Origin: Phocoena phocoena
Lineage: Eukaryota > Chordata > Mammalia > Artiodactyla > Phocoenidae
DNA length: 64,000 nucleotides
Assembly: GCF_963924675.1 (NCBI RefSeq)
Contig: NC_089230.1
Location: 3,411,001 to 3,475,000 of the forward strand
Direction of reading: 5' to 3'
Part shown: positions 35,387-47,557 of the stretch, one piece after another
Layout: the number at the start of each line of letters is the position of its first letter
Position numbering within the stretch: position 1 is the first letter of the stretch
Translations under genes and position numbers: made by a program
Notes under the pieces: model-generated
Told to the model about the DNA's origin: nothing
Database searches by the model: none
What the model saw: the letters and a program-made list of their open reading frames with translations, nothing else

Positions 35387-35599
35387 CTTGTCTATCTTCC
35401 TATGAATGTGCTTTTAGTTCCACAGGCTGCAGGATTGCAGTTCTTCTTGCTTCTGCTGTCTGCCCTCTGGTGGATGAGGCTATCTAAGAGTCTTGATGGG
35501 AGGGACTGGTGGTGGGTAGAGCTGACTGTTGCTCTCAAGGATAATTTTCTTAATCCATGATTGTATGTATGGGTTTGTCATATATTTATCTATTTGATA

Positions 35600-36480
35600 T
35601 TCATTTACACGACAGATATTAGGAGCCTAATGTTTTAGGAATTGGGAATATAGCAGTGAACAGATTAAAAAAAAAAAACCTTTGTGCTCCTGGATACCTA
35701 CATGATGGGGGTGGGTGGGTAGACAGAAATAAACAAGTGAAATATATAGAGTGTCCGGTTGGTGATAAGTGCTACAGAGAAAAATACAGCAATGAGGGGG
35801 GATATAGAGTGTAGTTATAATTTTAGTTGATATAAGCAGGGAAGGCTGCACCAAGAAGGTAAAATCTCAGCAAAGATTTCAAGCAGGTGAACCAGGCAGA
35901 TTGCTGGTGACAAGGTTTTCAAGCAGAGGGAACAACCAGCAAGGCAAAACCCTGATCGGAGAGCATGGCTGGCATATTTAAAGGCTTTGCAGGGAGGCCA
36001 GTGTGAGTAGAAGAGAAAAGCAAAGATCGTGGTGGGTGCTCAGGCCCCCATTAAGGGTTTTGTCTGTTCTCTGCATAAGATAGGGGGCCATTAAAGGATT
36101 TTAAGCAGAGGAGTGATCTGACTTACTAAAATCACCCTGGTGCTGCTTTGGGAACAGGCTCTAAGGAGAAGAAGGGTGGAGCCAGGGAGACAGGTTAGGA
36201 AGCCAGTGAACAATCCAGGCAAAGGGTGATGGTGGCCGGGCCACAGCAGAGGCAGTCGACTGGACGAAAAATGTCAGGTTGTGGATACTTTAAAGGTACA
36301 GCTAACAGGATTTCCCAATGGATTTGGACGTGGGGTGGGAGGGAAAGGCATGAATGATGGTGTCAAAGTTTTGGCCAAGTTTCTTGGCCAAAGTTTTGGA
36401 AGAATGGGGGATCAGGTTGGTGGGAAAATCAGGTGTTTGGTTTCGGACATGTTAAGTAGAGCTATTGAGTAGGCTTTTGG
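35600..36480 (-). mobile_element. L2-type LINE fragment, reverse orientation
   Basis: The plus strand shows, in order, reverse-complement L2 phrases: gggaatatagcagtgaacag, then tggtgataagtgctacagag, then aggccagtgtgagtagaag, then ttttaagcagaggagtgatc, then tggtgctgctttgggaacag, then caatccaggcaaagggtgat, then ggtttcggacatgttaag. It spans the 3' region and part of the reverse-transcriptase ORF. It is ancient, with no intact frame. Confidence 0.75.
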
Positions 36481-36984
36481 CTAAGTTATGACAGAAGTCT
36501 GGGTGTTAAAACTTGATTAAAATGGGCATTGATTTTCATTTGAGGCTGTTGTAATGGACCACAGCAAGCCTTTTATGGATATTTCTCATGGTTAATTTTA
36601 TTCAGTCATTTAAATTGACTAGAACAATAAAATAATAATAATCTTTTAATTTTGGTTGTTCTATGGGCTCATCTTTATTAACTTTGCAGACATCCATCCC
36701 TGTAATAATTGAGCTATTTTTGTTGACTATAATACAGCCAAAGACATCTAGCCATCTTTACTGTAACCGTGCTGTGACACAGCTTTGGTGGTGGTGGGGT
36801 ATTCTAGCTTGAATTTCATAAGGACTAACAGAGACAAGTAGGTTAGGGAGAGGAAGGACTGAGGCTGGGGCAGGTAGGCTCCAGGGCTGGCTCTGAAGGG
36901 GTGGGCTGCTATTTAAGGGAGCAGTCTGCAATCGGCTGGACGTAGACTTTAGAACCAGTGGTGGTTGAGGTTGCCTGGCTCCTG
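36481..36984. other. Unique DNA, nothing recognised
   Basis: No gene or repeat was recognised. The 95-codon minus-strand frame at 36758-37045 has no domain. Confidence 0.4.
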
Positions 36985-37145
36985 TACTCAGAATAATCTG
37001 GGTTTGAGAATCAGGTGCACTTGGTTTAAATTTCAGCTTTGGCAATCACTAGATACTTGACTTTGAGAAAGTTATCAAATTTCTCCGAATTACGGTTTCT
37101 TTATCAGTGGATTGGAGATAACCCTAATTTCGTGATCTGGATCTT
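36985..37145 (-). repeat. MIR-type SINE fragment, reverse orientation
   Basis: The plus strand reads aaatttcagctttggcaatc, then actttgagaaagttatcaaa, then gtttctttatcagtggattg, all reverse MIR landmarks. Confidence 0.6.
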
Positions 37146-38630
37146 GTTTACCATACCAGCTTTATCTCCTGCCACCCCTGTATGTGTGACTTCTCTTTCA
37201 AATTATGCAGGAGAGTATATGGTTCTCTGGCTTAGCACAAATTCTTATTGCATCCCATAATGTCAGTTCTATTTTTGGAGATCCTAAATTTGCTCACTAG
37301 GTTCAGATGGTGTCCACCAGATGTCTCTACTATAAAGGTATCTTTTCTCCCTTGTAATGAGTAATCTGTGGAATGATACTTTGAGATGGTGCGAATATCA
37401 CGTTTCTAACACCCTTTCATTCAGTGGTTTTAGCGTTCATTGATTATCTTTGCTTGAATTATTACTTTGGAGCTTACAGAATGATGATTTTGAAGAGTTC
37501 TATTTGTTGTACATTTAAACCTTGAATTATCCTTATAGGCTAGGTGAGCTCCCCTCACCACCCACCCCCAATCCCCTGCTCTCTCTCTCTTTTTTTTTTT
37601 TGTTGCTGCTGTTTTGCTTTGCTTTGTGTATCATCATGGACTCATGGATTCCTTTTATACTCAGTGTTATGATAATACATTCCAACATTTATTCTTTTTC
37701 TTTTTATATTTAATATGTTGCAATACATTGCTGTATTTATTATTTCTGATCCTCAAATTGCCCCGTATTTGGGCAGTATCAATTCTCTCAGAACTTTTCC
37801 TCAGCCCATTTAACATGTCTCCATTAGCCTTAGACACTTACTTGCCCTTCCAGCACAAAATTTTCCATAATTATTTTATACTTTCCTATCTCAGACCTGG
37901 AATTAGCCGTTTCTCCAAGGAGCCCCAGTCCTGTTTAATGGGGAATGGGTAGTTAGTAGCCAAGCCCTGAGCACCAAGTGTGCTCACTGCAACTTGGCTG
38001 TTACTCATTCTAGGCCCTTTCAGTGGGTAAAGCTAGAAGTTTATACTGCTAGCTCCAATGCAAATCCAATACCACAGGGTTCTTCCTCACTATGAAAGGC
38101 AATTAAAAAAATATTATATCAAGTAATCAGCATAGAAAGCAATTATTAGAAAGTCAATGTATTACAGGCTAGTGTGACTCAATAAGAATCTCATCTTATG
38201 GTACAAGTATTAATATTGATGATTTAGCTCACTTAGAATAATATCTCTTGTGGGCTATGATAGAACAAGAAATCCCAGGAAAATTTTTGTTGTCTTTGGA
38301 ATCTTGACTTGATAACTCTTTGCATCCCTAACTTATTCAGAATGACTACGTGATTCATAATATTAGTGTCTTTACAAGTTGGATAGTTTAGGAGTACATT
38401 TACTGTTTTACCATTTCTTAAATTATAACATAAATATATTTATTAAAACATAAATGTTTACTAATAAGACTTTGAAGAAATTGAAATGTGACTAATGTAA
38501 TGTCTTAATATTCGCTGTAGATTTTGTTGATGGGATAGGCAACATATGAATTTTGACTTTTAAAGTTTCGTACCCCATATTTGTGCTGCTTTTGTTCATT
38601 TTACAGTATAGAATCATACCATCAACTCTC
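37146..38630. other. Unique AT-rich DNA
   Basis: No gene or clear repeat. A T-rich run lies at 37591-37601. Confidence 0.45.
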
Positions 38631-38647
38631 CTAATTAGAATATTTTT

Positions 38648-41600
38648 AAAAATTAATTTAAAAAATAGAGGTAGTATTGGTTTATAATATTATGTAAGTT
38701 TCATGTGTGCAACATTATATTTATACTTCCATATACCCTACAGCATGCTCACCACAACAAGGTTAGTTTCCATCCATCACATACAGTTGACCTCCTTTAT
38801 CTGTTTCACCCTCCTCCCTGCCCCTTTCCCTCTGGTAACCACTACTGTATTATCTGTATGTGTTTGTTTTTGTTTGATTTGTTCATTTATTTTGTTTGTT
38901 TTTTATATTCCACATGAGTGAAATCATACAATATTTGTCTTTCTTCGTCTGACTTATCTCACTTAGCATAATACCCTCAAGGTCCATCCATGTTGTTGCA
39001 AATGGCAAGATTTCATCTTTTTTATGGCAGACTAGTATTCTAGTGTATTTATATATATGTATCATAACTTTTTAATCCATTTATTCATTGATGGGCACTT
39101 AGGTTGTTTCCATACTTGGCTATTGTAAATAATGCTGAGATGAACATAGGTGTGTGTATATCTTTTTAAATGAGGGTCTTCATATTCTTTTTTTTTTTTT
39201 GGATATTCTTTGGATAAATACCCAAAAAGTAGGGTTGCTGGATCATATGATAGTTTTATTATTAATTTTTTGAGGAATCTTGATGCTGTTTCCATAGTGG
39301 CTGTACAAGTTTACATTCCCACCAACAGCATATAGGGGTTCCCTTTTCACCACATTCTTTCCAACACTTGATATTTCTTGCCTTTTTAATAATAGCCATT
39401 CTAACAGTTGTGAAGTGCTATCTAATTATGGTTTGGATTTGCATTTCCTTAATAATTAGTGACGTTGAACATCTTTTCATGTCCCTGTTGGCCATCTGTA
39501 TAACTTCTTTGGGAAAATGTCTCTTCAGCCCCTCTTCCCATTTTAAATTGGATTGTTTGTTATTTTGTTGTTGAGCTGTATGAGTTCTTTATATATTTTG
39601 GATATGAATCCCTTATCAGATATATCATTTGCAACTATCTTCTCCCATTCTTGGTTGTCTTTTCATTTTGTTGATGGCTTCCTTTGCTGTACAGAAGCTT
39701 TTTAGTTTGATGTAGTCCCTTTTGTTTATTTTTGCTTTTGTTTCCCATGCCTGAGGAGTCATATCTGGAAAGATATTGCCAAGACTGAAGTCAAAGAGTG
39801 CATGTCTTATGTGTTCTTCTAGGAGTTTTAAGGTTTCAGGTTTTCCATTCAAGTGTTTAATCAATTTTGGGTTGACTTTTGTGTATAGTGTGAGATGGTG
39901 GTCTAGCTTCATTTTTTTGCATGTAGCTATCCATTTTTCCAAATACCATTTATTGAACAAGCTATCCTCTACCCATTATATGTACTTTGCTCCTTTGTTG
40001 ACTTGTAATTGTCCACATATGTGTGGGTTTATTTCTGCACTCTGAATTCTGTTTCATTGATTTATGTATCTTTTTCTGCTAGTACCATGCTGTTTTGATT
40101 TGTAATATAGTTTGAAGTCAGGAAGTGTGATATCTCCAGCTTTGTTAAACTTTTTTCTCAGGATTGCTTTGACTATTCAGTGTCTTTTGTGGTTCCATAT
40201 AAATTTTAGAATTTTTCGTTCTATTTCTATAAAAAATGTCCTTGAGATTTTGATCAGAGCTGCATTGAATCTGTAGATCGCTTTAGGTAATAGGGACATT
40301 TTAACAATGCTAATTCTTCCAACATCTGAGCACAGATCCTTACATTTATTTGTGACTTCTTCAATTTCTGTCAACAGTGTCTTATAGTTTTCAGTATACA
40401 GACCGTTCACCTCTTTGGTTAAATTTATTCCTAGGTATTCTTTTTGTTTTGATTGTAAATGGGATTGTTTTCTTAATTGCTAGCTCATTGTTAGCATATA
40501 GAAATGCAACAGAATTTTGTATGTTGATTTTGTACCTTGAAACTTTACTGCATTAATTTATTATCTCTAATAGTTTTTGGGTGGAGTCTTTAGGGTTGTC
40601 TATATATAAACATGTCATCTGCAGATAGTGACAGTTTTACTTCTTCCTTTCTAATTTGGATACCTTTTATTTCTTTTTCTTGCCTAATTGCTATGGTTAG
40701 GACTTCTAATACTGTGTTTAATAAGAGTGGCAAGTGGGCCTCCTTGTCTTGTTCCTGACTTTAGAGGAATAGCTTTCAGTTTTTCATCATTGAGTATGAT
40801 GTTAGCTGTGGGTCTATCACATATGACCTTTGTACATTCCTTCTATACCCACTTTATTGAGAATTTTTTTAAAAAATCATAAACGGGTGTTGAATCTTGT
40901 CAAGTGCTTTTTCTGCATCGATTGAGATGATTGTATAGTTCTTACCCTTCATTTCGTTAATGTGATGTATCATGTTGATTGGCTTGTGGATGTCGAACCA
41001 TCCTTTCATCCCTGGCATAAATCCTGCTGATCTTGGCGTATGATCACTTTAAAGTATTGATCTATCTGATTTGTTGAGGATTTTTGCGTCTATATTCATC
41101 AGAGATACTGATCTTTAATTTTCTTTTTTTGCATTGTCCTTGTCTGATTTCGGTGTCAGGGTGATGTTGGCCTTGTAAAATGAGTTAGGAAACATTCCCT
41201 CCTCTTTAATTTCTTGGAAGAGTTTGAGAAGGGCAAGTATTAAATCTTCTTTGATTTAATGTTTGGTAGAATTCACCTGTGAAGCCATCTGGTCGTGGAC
41301 TTTTTTGTTTTGGGGAGCTTTTTGATTACTGTTTCAATCTCTGTACTAGTGATTAGTCTGTTTAGAGTTTCTCTGTCTTCATAATTCAGTCATGGGAGGC
41401 TGTATGATTCTAAGAATTTGTCCATATCTTCTGGGTTGTACAATTTGTTGGCGTATGGTGGTTCATAAGATTTTCTTATAATCCTGTGTATTTCTGTAGT
41501 ATCTGTTGTTAGTTCTCCTCTTTCATTTTTGATTTTATTTAGTAGATCCTTCTCACTTAGTGAGCCTAGCTAAAACTTTGTTAATTTTATCTTTTCAAAG

Positions 41601-41826
41601 AACCCAGCTCTTAGTTTTTTTTTTATCGGTTTTCCCTGTTGTCTTTATAGTCTCTATTTCACTTATTTACATTCTGATATTTATTATTTCCTTCCTTCTA
41701 CTAACTTTGGGCTTCACTTCTTCTTTTTCTGGTTCCTTTAGGTGTAAGGTTAGATTGTTTGAGATTTTTCTTGTTTCTTGAAATAGGCTTGTATTGCTAT
41801 AAATTTCCCTCTTAGTATCACTTTTG
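38648..41826 (-). mobile_element. Older L1 LINE, 5' truncated, minus strand
   Basis: Borders come from a decayed target-site duplication: ctaattagaatattttta at 38631-38647 and ctaattagaacatttta at 41827-41842. Read on the minus strand, it spans ORF2 from just after the endonuclease domain (KKQEKSQ-like segment near 41770) through the reverse transcriptase to the C-terminus (KCPSMNKWIKKL near 39065). It continues into a 3' UTR with the cccctttccctctggtaacc block at 38820. It contains many stops and frameshifts. It is more diverged than the 30258 and 56041 copies, so it is older. Confidence 0.88.
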
Positions 41827-41832
41827 CTAATT

Positions 41833-41896
41833 AGAACATTTTAAACTATATCTATATACACACACATATATATAAAAGAACATTTTAAACTATATA
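41833..41896 (+). repeat. Short 44-bp tandem duplication at L1 border
   Basis: The phrase gaacattttaaactatat occurs at 41834 and again at 41878, 44 bp apart, around a CA/TA-rich spacer, immediately outside the L1 insertion. Confidence 0.75.
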
Positions 41897-42480
41897 TATA
41901 TGAATATGAAACGATTTGAATTAAAACTGATTATGTTGCAATGAGTGTTTATTATGCTAGTATGGCATTTTGTCTACTTATATTTTGAAATATTTGATAT
42001 TTTTGTTATGAACACATAATACAGTCTTTTAAATAAAAAAACATTGCTGAATGACTGGGTCAGCTTTGTGGATTAAGTTCTTTTCTTTCTTCTGGCAAAT
42101 AGCATAAAAGCCATTGAAGGCAATCTCAGGTAGATTATATTCTTAATTTACGTCATGCTAATATATATTCAGCTGCCACTTAATGATTTTTGATCTTTCG
42201 AAGAGCCATTTAAGCTCTTTGTTTCCATGTCCCAAGTGTGAGGTGAACTTGACATTGCATTTTGACCAGGATTGAGGAGCAGGGCAGGACTAGGTGAGTA
42301 ATACTTATAACGGTTCAAATTTCTGGGAACCCATTCCATACTGCCGCAGTTCTTGGTATTGGAAAACCTGGTCTTTGAATGAGAGACAGCAGCCAGAACT
42401 GACAGGTTTACTATGGTAGAGTAGAGCAAAGAAAAATAGAACAATAAACAAATAACTTCTATATTGACACCAACTACAGT
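41897..42480. other. Unique DNA, nothing recognised
   Basis: AT-rich DNA. A 91-codon minus-strand frame at 42169-42444 shows no domain. Confidence 0.4.
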
Positions 42481-42497
42481 TGCACCAATTGTATTTC

Positions 42498-42886
42498 TTT
42501 TTTTTTTTTTTAATGTTTTATTTATTTATTTCCTTTATTTTTTTGGCTGCAGTGGGTCTTAGTTGTGGCACGCGGGATCTTTATTGAGGCATGCGGGATT
42601 TTTCACTGTGGCGCACAGGCTCCTCGTTGTGGTGTACAGTCTTCTCTCTAGTCGTGGCATGCAGGTTTTCTCTCTCTGGTTGTGGTGTGTGGGCTCCAGG
42701 GCATGTGGGCTGTGTGGTTTGAGGCACGCAGGCTCTCTTGTTGAGGTGTGCGAGTTCAGTTAGTTGTGGTGCGTGGGCTTAGTTGCCCCGTGGTGTATGG
42801 CATCTTAGTTCCCTGACCAGGGATCAAACCCACATCCTCTGCATTGGAAGGCAGATTCCTTACCTTTGGACCACCGGGGAAGGCCC
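42498..42886 (-). mobile_element. Long CHR-family SINE variant, reverse orientation
   Basis: The plus strand shows T-run and (ttta)n tail, then ggctgcagtgggtcttagtt, a body of 'gttgtggtgtg' type units, and then the tRNA-like head as accagggatcaaacccacat, ending ccggggaaggccc. The target-site duplication tgcaccaattgtatttc (42481-42497) and tgcaccagttgtatttc (42887-42903) matches at 16 of 17. Body divergence is high, so it is older than the short copies. Confidence 0.9.
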
Positions 42887-42903
42887 TGCACCAGTTGTAT
42901 TTC

Positions 42904-43445
42904 AAGTACAAAACTTAAACTTCATCCCAGGTTCTGCCTTCAAAGAATAACAAACAAAGGTTGACTGAAAATACTTGTCAGGGAAAATGCTTGAAATCTA
43001 TTCAGCTGTTTTGGGGGTTATGAAAGAAAAACCTCCTTTTTGTTGGCTGTCAGGACTCACAGACAGGAAGGTTGCAATGTGATTCCCTTTTTGACCATGC
43101 TATCTAATTTACAGTGAATTATGCACAGTTAAAAACTTTCCCCTTTCACTCCACCCTCTGCTCTTACTTCTCTTCCCAATGAAAATACCTCTTTTGTTGC
43201 TTTACTGCTTTTGTAATCCAGATGACTAATAAGATTCAATGGGAAAGTATCCGGGAAAAACAACTCTGTCTCATCTTCTTAGTTTGGGCTAAACAATTTG
43301 TTAATTGAAGGGAAATAACTCTACAAATTTATAATTTCATCCTGATTGTTGTAATTTTGAGTTAAATGTCCACACTATTTAAAATTATATTTCTTTAACT
43401 TAAGTCATTTTTCAGCATCTGTCCAAACACTGAAATGTATGCATT
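42904..43445. other. Unique DNA, nothing recognised
   Basis: No gene or repeat was recognised. Confidence 0.45.
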
Positions 43446-43459
43446 AAAAGAAGAAAAAA

Positions 43460-43676
43460 GGGCTTCCCTAGTGGCGCAGTGGTTGAGAGTCCGCCTGCCG
43501 ATGCAGGGGACGCGGGTTCGTGCCCCGGTCCGGGAAGATCCCACATGCCGTGGAGTGGCTGGGCCCGTGAGCCATGGCCGCTGAGCCTGTGCGTCCGGAG
43601 CCTGTGCTCCGCAACGGGAGAAGCCACAACAGTGAGAGGCCCACGTACTGCAAAAAAAAAAAAAAAAAAGAAAAAG
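43460..43676 (+). mobile_element. CHR-type SINE, plus orientation
   Basis: A full-length copy runs from GGGCTTCCCTAGTGGCGCAG to a long A tail with (aaaag)n at its end. The flanks aaaagaagaaaaaag (43446-43460) and aaaagaagagaaaag (43677-43691) are a likely target-site duplication in A-rich DNA, so the exact border is uncertain by a few bases. Confidence 0.9.
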
Positions 43677-43837
43677 AAAAAGAAGAGAAAAGAAGGCTGC
43701 AGTATTGCAACTGGTGCATCGTAAGCCCTCAAAAGGTGTTTGGGTAAATATTAAAAGCATAGAAAACTCTATATGTTTGACATATGTTTGCATTATAGTT
43801 CAGTTTAATTCAAGAAGTATTTCTGCCCTTGGAATTA

Positions 43838-44078
43838 AGAGTGTGACTCTGGAGGCAGACCCCCGGATTTTAACCCCAGCTTTGCCACTGACTCGCTGTG
43901 TGACCAGCTCTTCAGCCTTCCTCTGCTTCCGTTTCCTCTGCTTCTGTTTTCTCATCTGTAAAATGGAGGGAATAGCAATTCTCATCTGAAAGAACTGTTG
44001 TGAAGAATAAACGAGTTCATATGTGTAACACAATACAGTGCTAATAAATGTCAGCCATTATCATTATTATGACTACTT
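43838..44078 (-). repeat. MIR-type SINE, reverse orientation, well preserved
   Basis: The plus strand reads gattttaaccccagctttgc, then cactgactcgctgtgtgacc, then ttctcatctgtaaaatggag, then gctaataaatgtcagccatt, the complete reverse MIR order. Confidence 0.85.
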
Positions 44079-45011
44079 TCCTGTAAATCACTATTACCTG
44101 ACTCTTAATTAGTAAACTCGTGGGAAAAAAAGCCCAATCCAAGATTTTCTTAAAATAAATACTGGTGTTATTTTATATGAAAACCAATTATTAAAGATTA
44201 TTTAGTCATTATTCTTCTATCTGAACCTCTTCTAGTCTTTATAAACATCCCTGAAACATATTCACTAATAATCCAAAAATTTGTCTTATCCTCAGACATA
44301 TACAACTGAAAATCCAAATTCTTCAATTAACTTTCAGAAGAAACTTTATACTTTTTTATTTTTGTCTTAAAAAGAGAAATAATACAGTATGCATATTTAA
44401 GCTAAACATTTTGCCTCTTGAAGTGTTTTTCTTTAACTTAACACTCTTTAAATTTTCTTTAAATTAAACTTATAAATTTTAAATAAAACTCAAAATTTTT
44501 AATATACTGTATGGATGGACGTTTTGAAAACCTATTCCCCCAATTTCTAGTTTGTTATTGAACTTTCAAGTCATACCACATTGCAGATAAGTTAGTTAGC
44601 CTGAGCATATAGTCTAAGACTTTCTTTTTCCAAATTCACAGTTTTTCTCATCCATCCACTTGGCTTTCCATCGGTCCATTCATCCATCCATCCATTCTCC
44701 ATCCATCCAGTAACAAAAATTTTCTGTGTTCGGCACTTTTGTGTGTCTGTGGATAAATGTAATTAGTTTAGAACATGAGAATAAAATGAACACCCATGCA
44801 GTAACAAACCACTGTAAGAAATACTAACTCGATTTTTAAAGTTAAAAGGTTGTAATGTTCACTTTTTACAGTTTTTGATTGTCTGTTTTCTTACACCTAA
44901 GATAAGGAAATAAAACATTTTTCTTAATTATAAACCAATGTATTTAATTTATTTATAGTTATATACTTTTATAGTTTTTTCTTTTTTTAAACAAATTATT
45001 TTTATACAACT
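44079..45011. other. AT-rich unique DNA with an (ATCC)n tract
   Basis: A CATC/ATCC simple repeat with interruptions lies at about 44650-44709. The rest is AT-rich with no gene seen. Confidence 0.5.
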
Positions 45012-46587
45012 TTTAAATTAATTTTTCTTGGAGTATAGTTGCTTTACAATGTTATGTTACTTTCTGCTGTACAGCAAAGTGAATCAGCTATACGTATACA
45101 TATATTCCGTCTTTTTTTGATATCCTTCCCATTTCGGTCACCAGAGAGCACTGAGTAAAGTCCCCTGAGCTATACAGTAGGTTCTCACTAGTTATCTGTT
45201 TTATACATAGTATCAATAGTGTATATATGTCAATCCCAATCTCCCAGTTCCTCCCATCCCCCTTCCCCCTTGGTGTCCATACATTTGTTCTCTGTGTCTG
45301 TCTCTACTTCTGCTTTGCAAGTAAGATCGCCTATACCATTTTTCTAGATTCCACATATATACGTTAATCTACGATATTTGTTTTTTTCTTTCTGACTTAC
45401 TTCATGCTGTATGAGTCTATAGGTCCATCCATGTCTGTACAAATGACCCAGTTTTGTTCCTTTTTATGGCTAATATTCCATTGTATATATATATATACCA
45501 CATCTTCTTTATCCATTCCTCTGTTGATGGACATTTAGGTTGCTTCCATGTCCTGGCTATCGTAAATAGTGCTGCAATGAACATTGTGGTACATGACTCT
45601 TTTTGAATTATGGTTTTCTCAGGGTATATGCCCAGTAGTGGGATTGCTGAGTCGTATGGTAATTCTATTTTTAGTTTTTTAAGGAACCTTCATACTGTTC
45701 TCCATAGTGGCTGTATCAATTTACATTCCCACCAACAGTGCAAGAGGGTTCCCTTTTCTCCACACCCTCTCCAGGATTTATTGTTTGTAGATTTTTTGAT
45801 GATGACCATTCTGATGGGTGTGAGGTGATACCTCATTGTAGTTTTGATTTGAATTTCCCTAATAATTAGTGACATTGATCATCTTTTCATGTGTTTGTTG
45901 GCCATCTGTATGTCTTCTTTGGAGAAATGTCTATTTAGGTCTTCCACCTATTTTTTGAATGGGTTGTTTGTTTTTTTGATATTGGGCTGCATGAACTGTT
46001 TGTATATCTTAGACATTAATCCTCTGTCAGTTGCTTCATTTGTAAATATTTTCTCCCATTCTGAGGGTTGTCTTATTGTCTTGTTTATGGTTCTTTGCTG
46101 TGCAAAAGCTTTTAAGTTTCATTAGGTCCCATTTGTTTATTTTTGTTTTTATTCTCATTACTCTAGCAGGTGGGTCAAAAAAGACCGTGCTGCAATTTAT
46201 GTCAAAGAGTGTTCCGCCTATGTTTTCCTCTAAGGGTTTTATAGTGTCTGGCCTTACATTCAGGACTTTAATTCATTTTGAGTTTATTTTTGTGTACAGT
46301 GTTAGGGAATGTTCTAATTTCATTCTTTTATATGTAGCTGTCCTGTTTTCTCAGCACCACATATTGAAGAGACTGTCTTTTCTCTATTTTGTATTCCTGC
46401 CTCCTTTTTCATAGATTGGGTGATCATAGGTGCGTGAGTTTATCTCTGGGATTTCTATCCTGTTCCATTGATCTATATTTCTGTTTTTATGCCAGTACCA
46501 TACTGTCTTGATTACTGTAGCTTTGTAGTATATTCTGAAGTCAGGGAGCCTGATTCCTTCAGCTCCGTTTTTCTTAAGATTGCTTTG
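45012..46587 (-). mobile_element. L1 LINE, 5' truncated, minus strand
   Basis: Read on the minus strand it covers the last third of ORF2 and the full 3' UTR. At the 5' end (46587) homology to the 56041 copy stops after agattgcttt. The 3' end shows the gctttacaatgttatgttac block near 45050. ORF2 C-terminal markers ([20 protein letters not shown], then a Cys-rich [20 protein letters not shown]) are readable at 45690-45875. Frameshifts and stops occur. The target-site duplication is not clear. Confidence 0.88.
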
Positions 46588-47213
46588 TGGTGGTGGGAAG
46601 TCTTTGTTGTTTCAGGTTTAGTGGAAGCCTAAGCATATTAGAAATTGATAGAAGGGGATAAAGAGAGTTTGAAGACATGAGATGTAGAAGGGAGATACTT
46701 GAGTGAGCAAGGCAAAGAAGTAATGAAGAACCAAGGGGGATACCTAGCTGAGTTAAGAACAGAAGGTAGAGAGAAATGTTGAATAGGAAAAGTGAAGGAT
46801 GCTCTCAGGAGGAAGAAAAAAAGGTCAAGTCACATGTCAGAGAGATAATTATGTGTCTGGATGTTAAGAGTAATGTAGCAGTCTTGGTTCAGCTGCTTTG
46901 GGATCAAGATAGGGAGTCATCTTGGGGGAAATACAAAGTATTGGCATGACTGTGCATTTTTCTCTAAACAATTAGAAATACCAGTGAAAGGAATTGGATG
47001 GTGGGTTTGCCTAGTGTTGGGGATATGCAAGGGATTCTGTGGTGGTAGTTAAGCCATCATTGCAGTAATTGGCAAAGGTTTCCAGACTCAATAGTGAGAC
47101 AAAATTAATTCTAATGGCAGAGAAACTAGGTGAACAGGAGCCAAAGTGTACAGTTGAGGGCAAAGACCAGGCTCAACAGGAATGAAAGAACAAGGCATAA
47201 GGATAGGAAAAGG
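46588..47213. other. Purine-rich unassigned DNA
   Basis: An A/G-biased stretch (many agaag, gggga) without a clear family. It could be a decayed antisense L2, but I could not match ordered landmarks. Confidence 0.35.
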
Positions 47214-47557
47214 TGGATCAGTCTGCTAGGGCTGCTATAACAGATTACTGTAGACTGTGTGGCTTAAACCACAGACATTTATTTCTCACTGTTCTGGAGG
47301 CTGAGAAGTCCAAGATCCAGGTGCTGGCTTGTTCAGTTCCTGGTGAGAGCTCTTTTCCTGGCTTGCAGATGGCCCTCTTCTTGCTGCATCCTCACAGCAA
47401 GAGAGACTTGGCATCTCTTAAGGACACTAATCCTGTCAGGAGGGCCCCACTCCCATAACCTAATTACTTCCCAAAGGCTCCAGCTCCAAATACCATCACA
47501 CTGGGGGTTTAAACTTCAGTGTAGAATTTTGCGGGGTTACAGTTCAGTCTGTAACAG
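47214..47557 (-). mobile_element. MLT1-type LTR, reverse orientation
   Basis: The plus strand shows the reverse complement of an MLT1-like MaLR LTR: gtctgctagggctgctataa, then ctgttctggaggctgagaag, then ttcctggcttgcagatggcc, then cctaattacttcccaaagg. It ends near gttcagtctgtaaca. It is an old solo LTR without internal sequence. Confidence 0.8.

Larger units (their letters stand above)
30258..35535 (-). mobile_element. L1 LINE, near full length, minus strand, with 3' transduction
   Basis: The target-site duplication caagggtaattttctt (30242-30257) and caaggataattttctt (35536-35551) matches at 15 of 16 positions and fixes the borders. Going 5' to 3' on the minus strand, the parts are: a short 5' UTR remnant (35535-35387), a broken ORF1 (about 35386-34502), a broken ORF2 (34443-30639), the 3' UTR, an A-rich tail (about 30452-30427), an extra non-L1 segment (30426-30270), and a second A run (30269-30258). 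ORF frames shift many times, so it is inactive. It is 5' truncated compared with the 56041-63530 copy. Confidence 0.9.
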
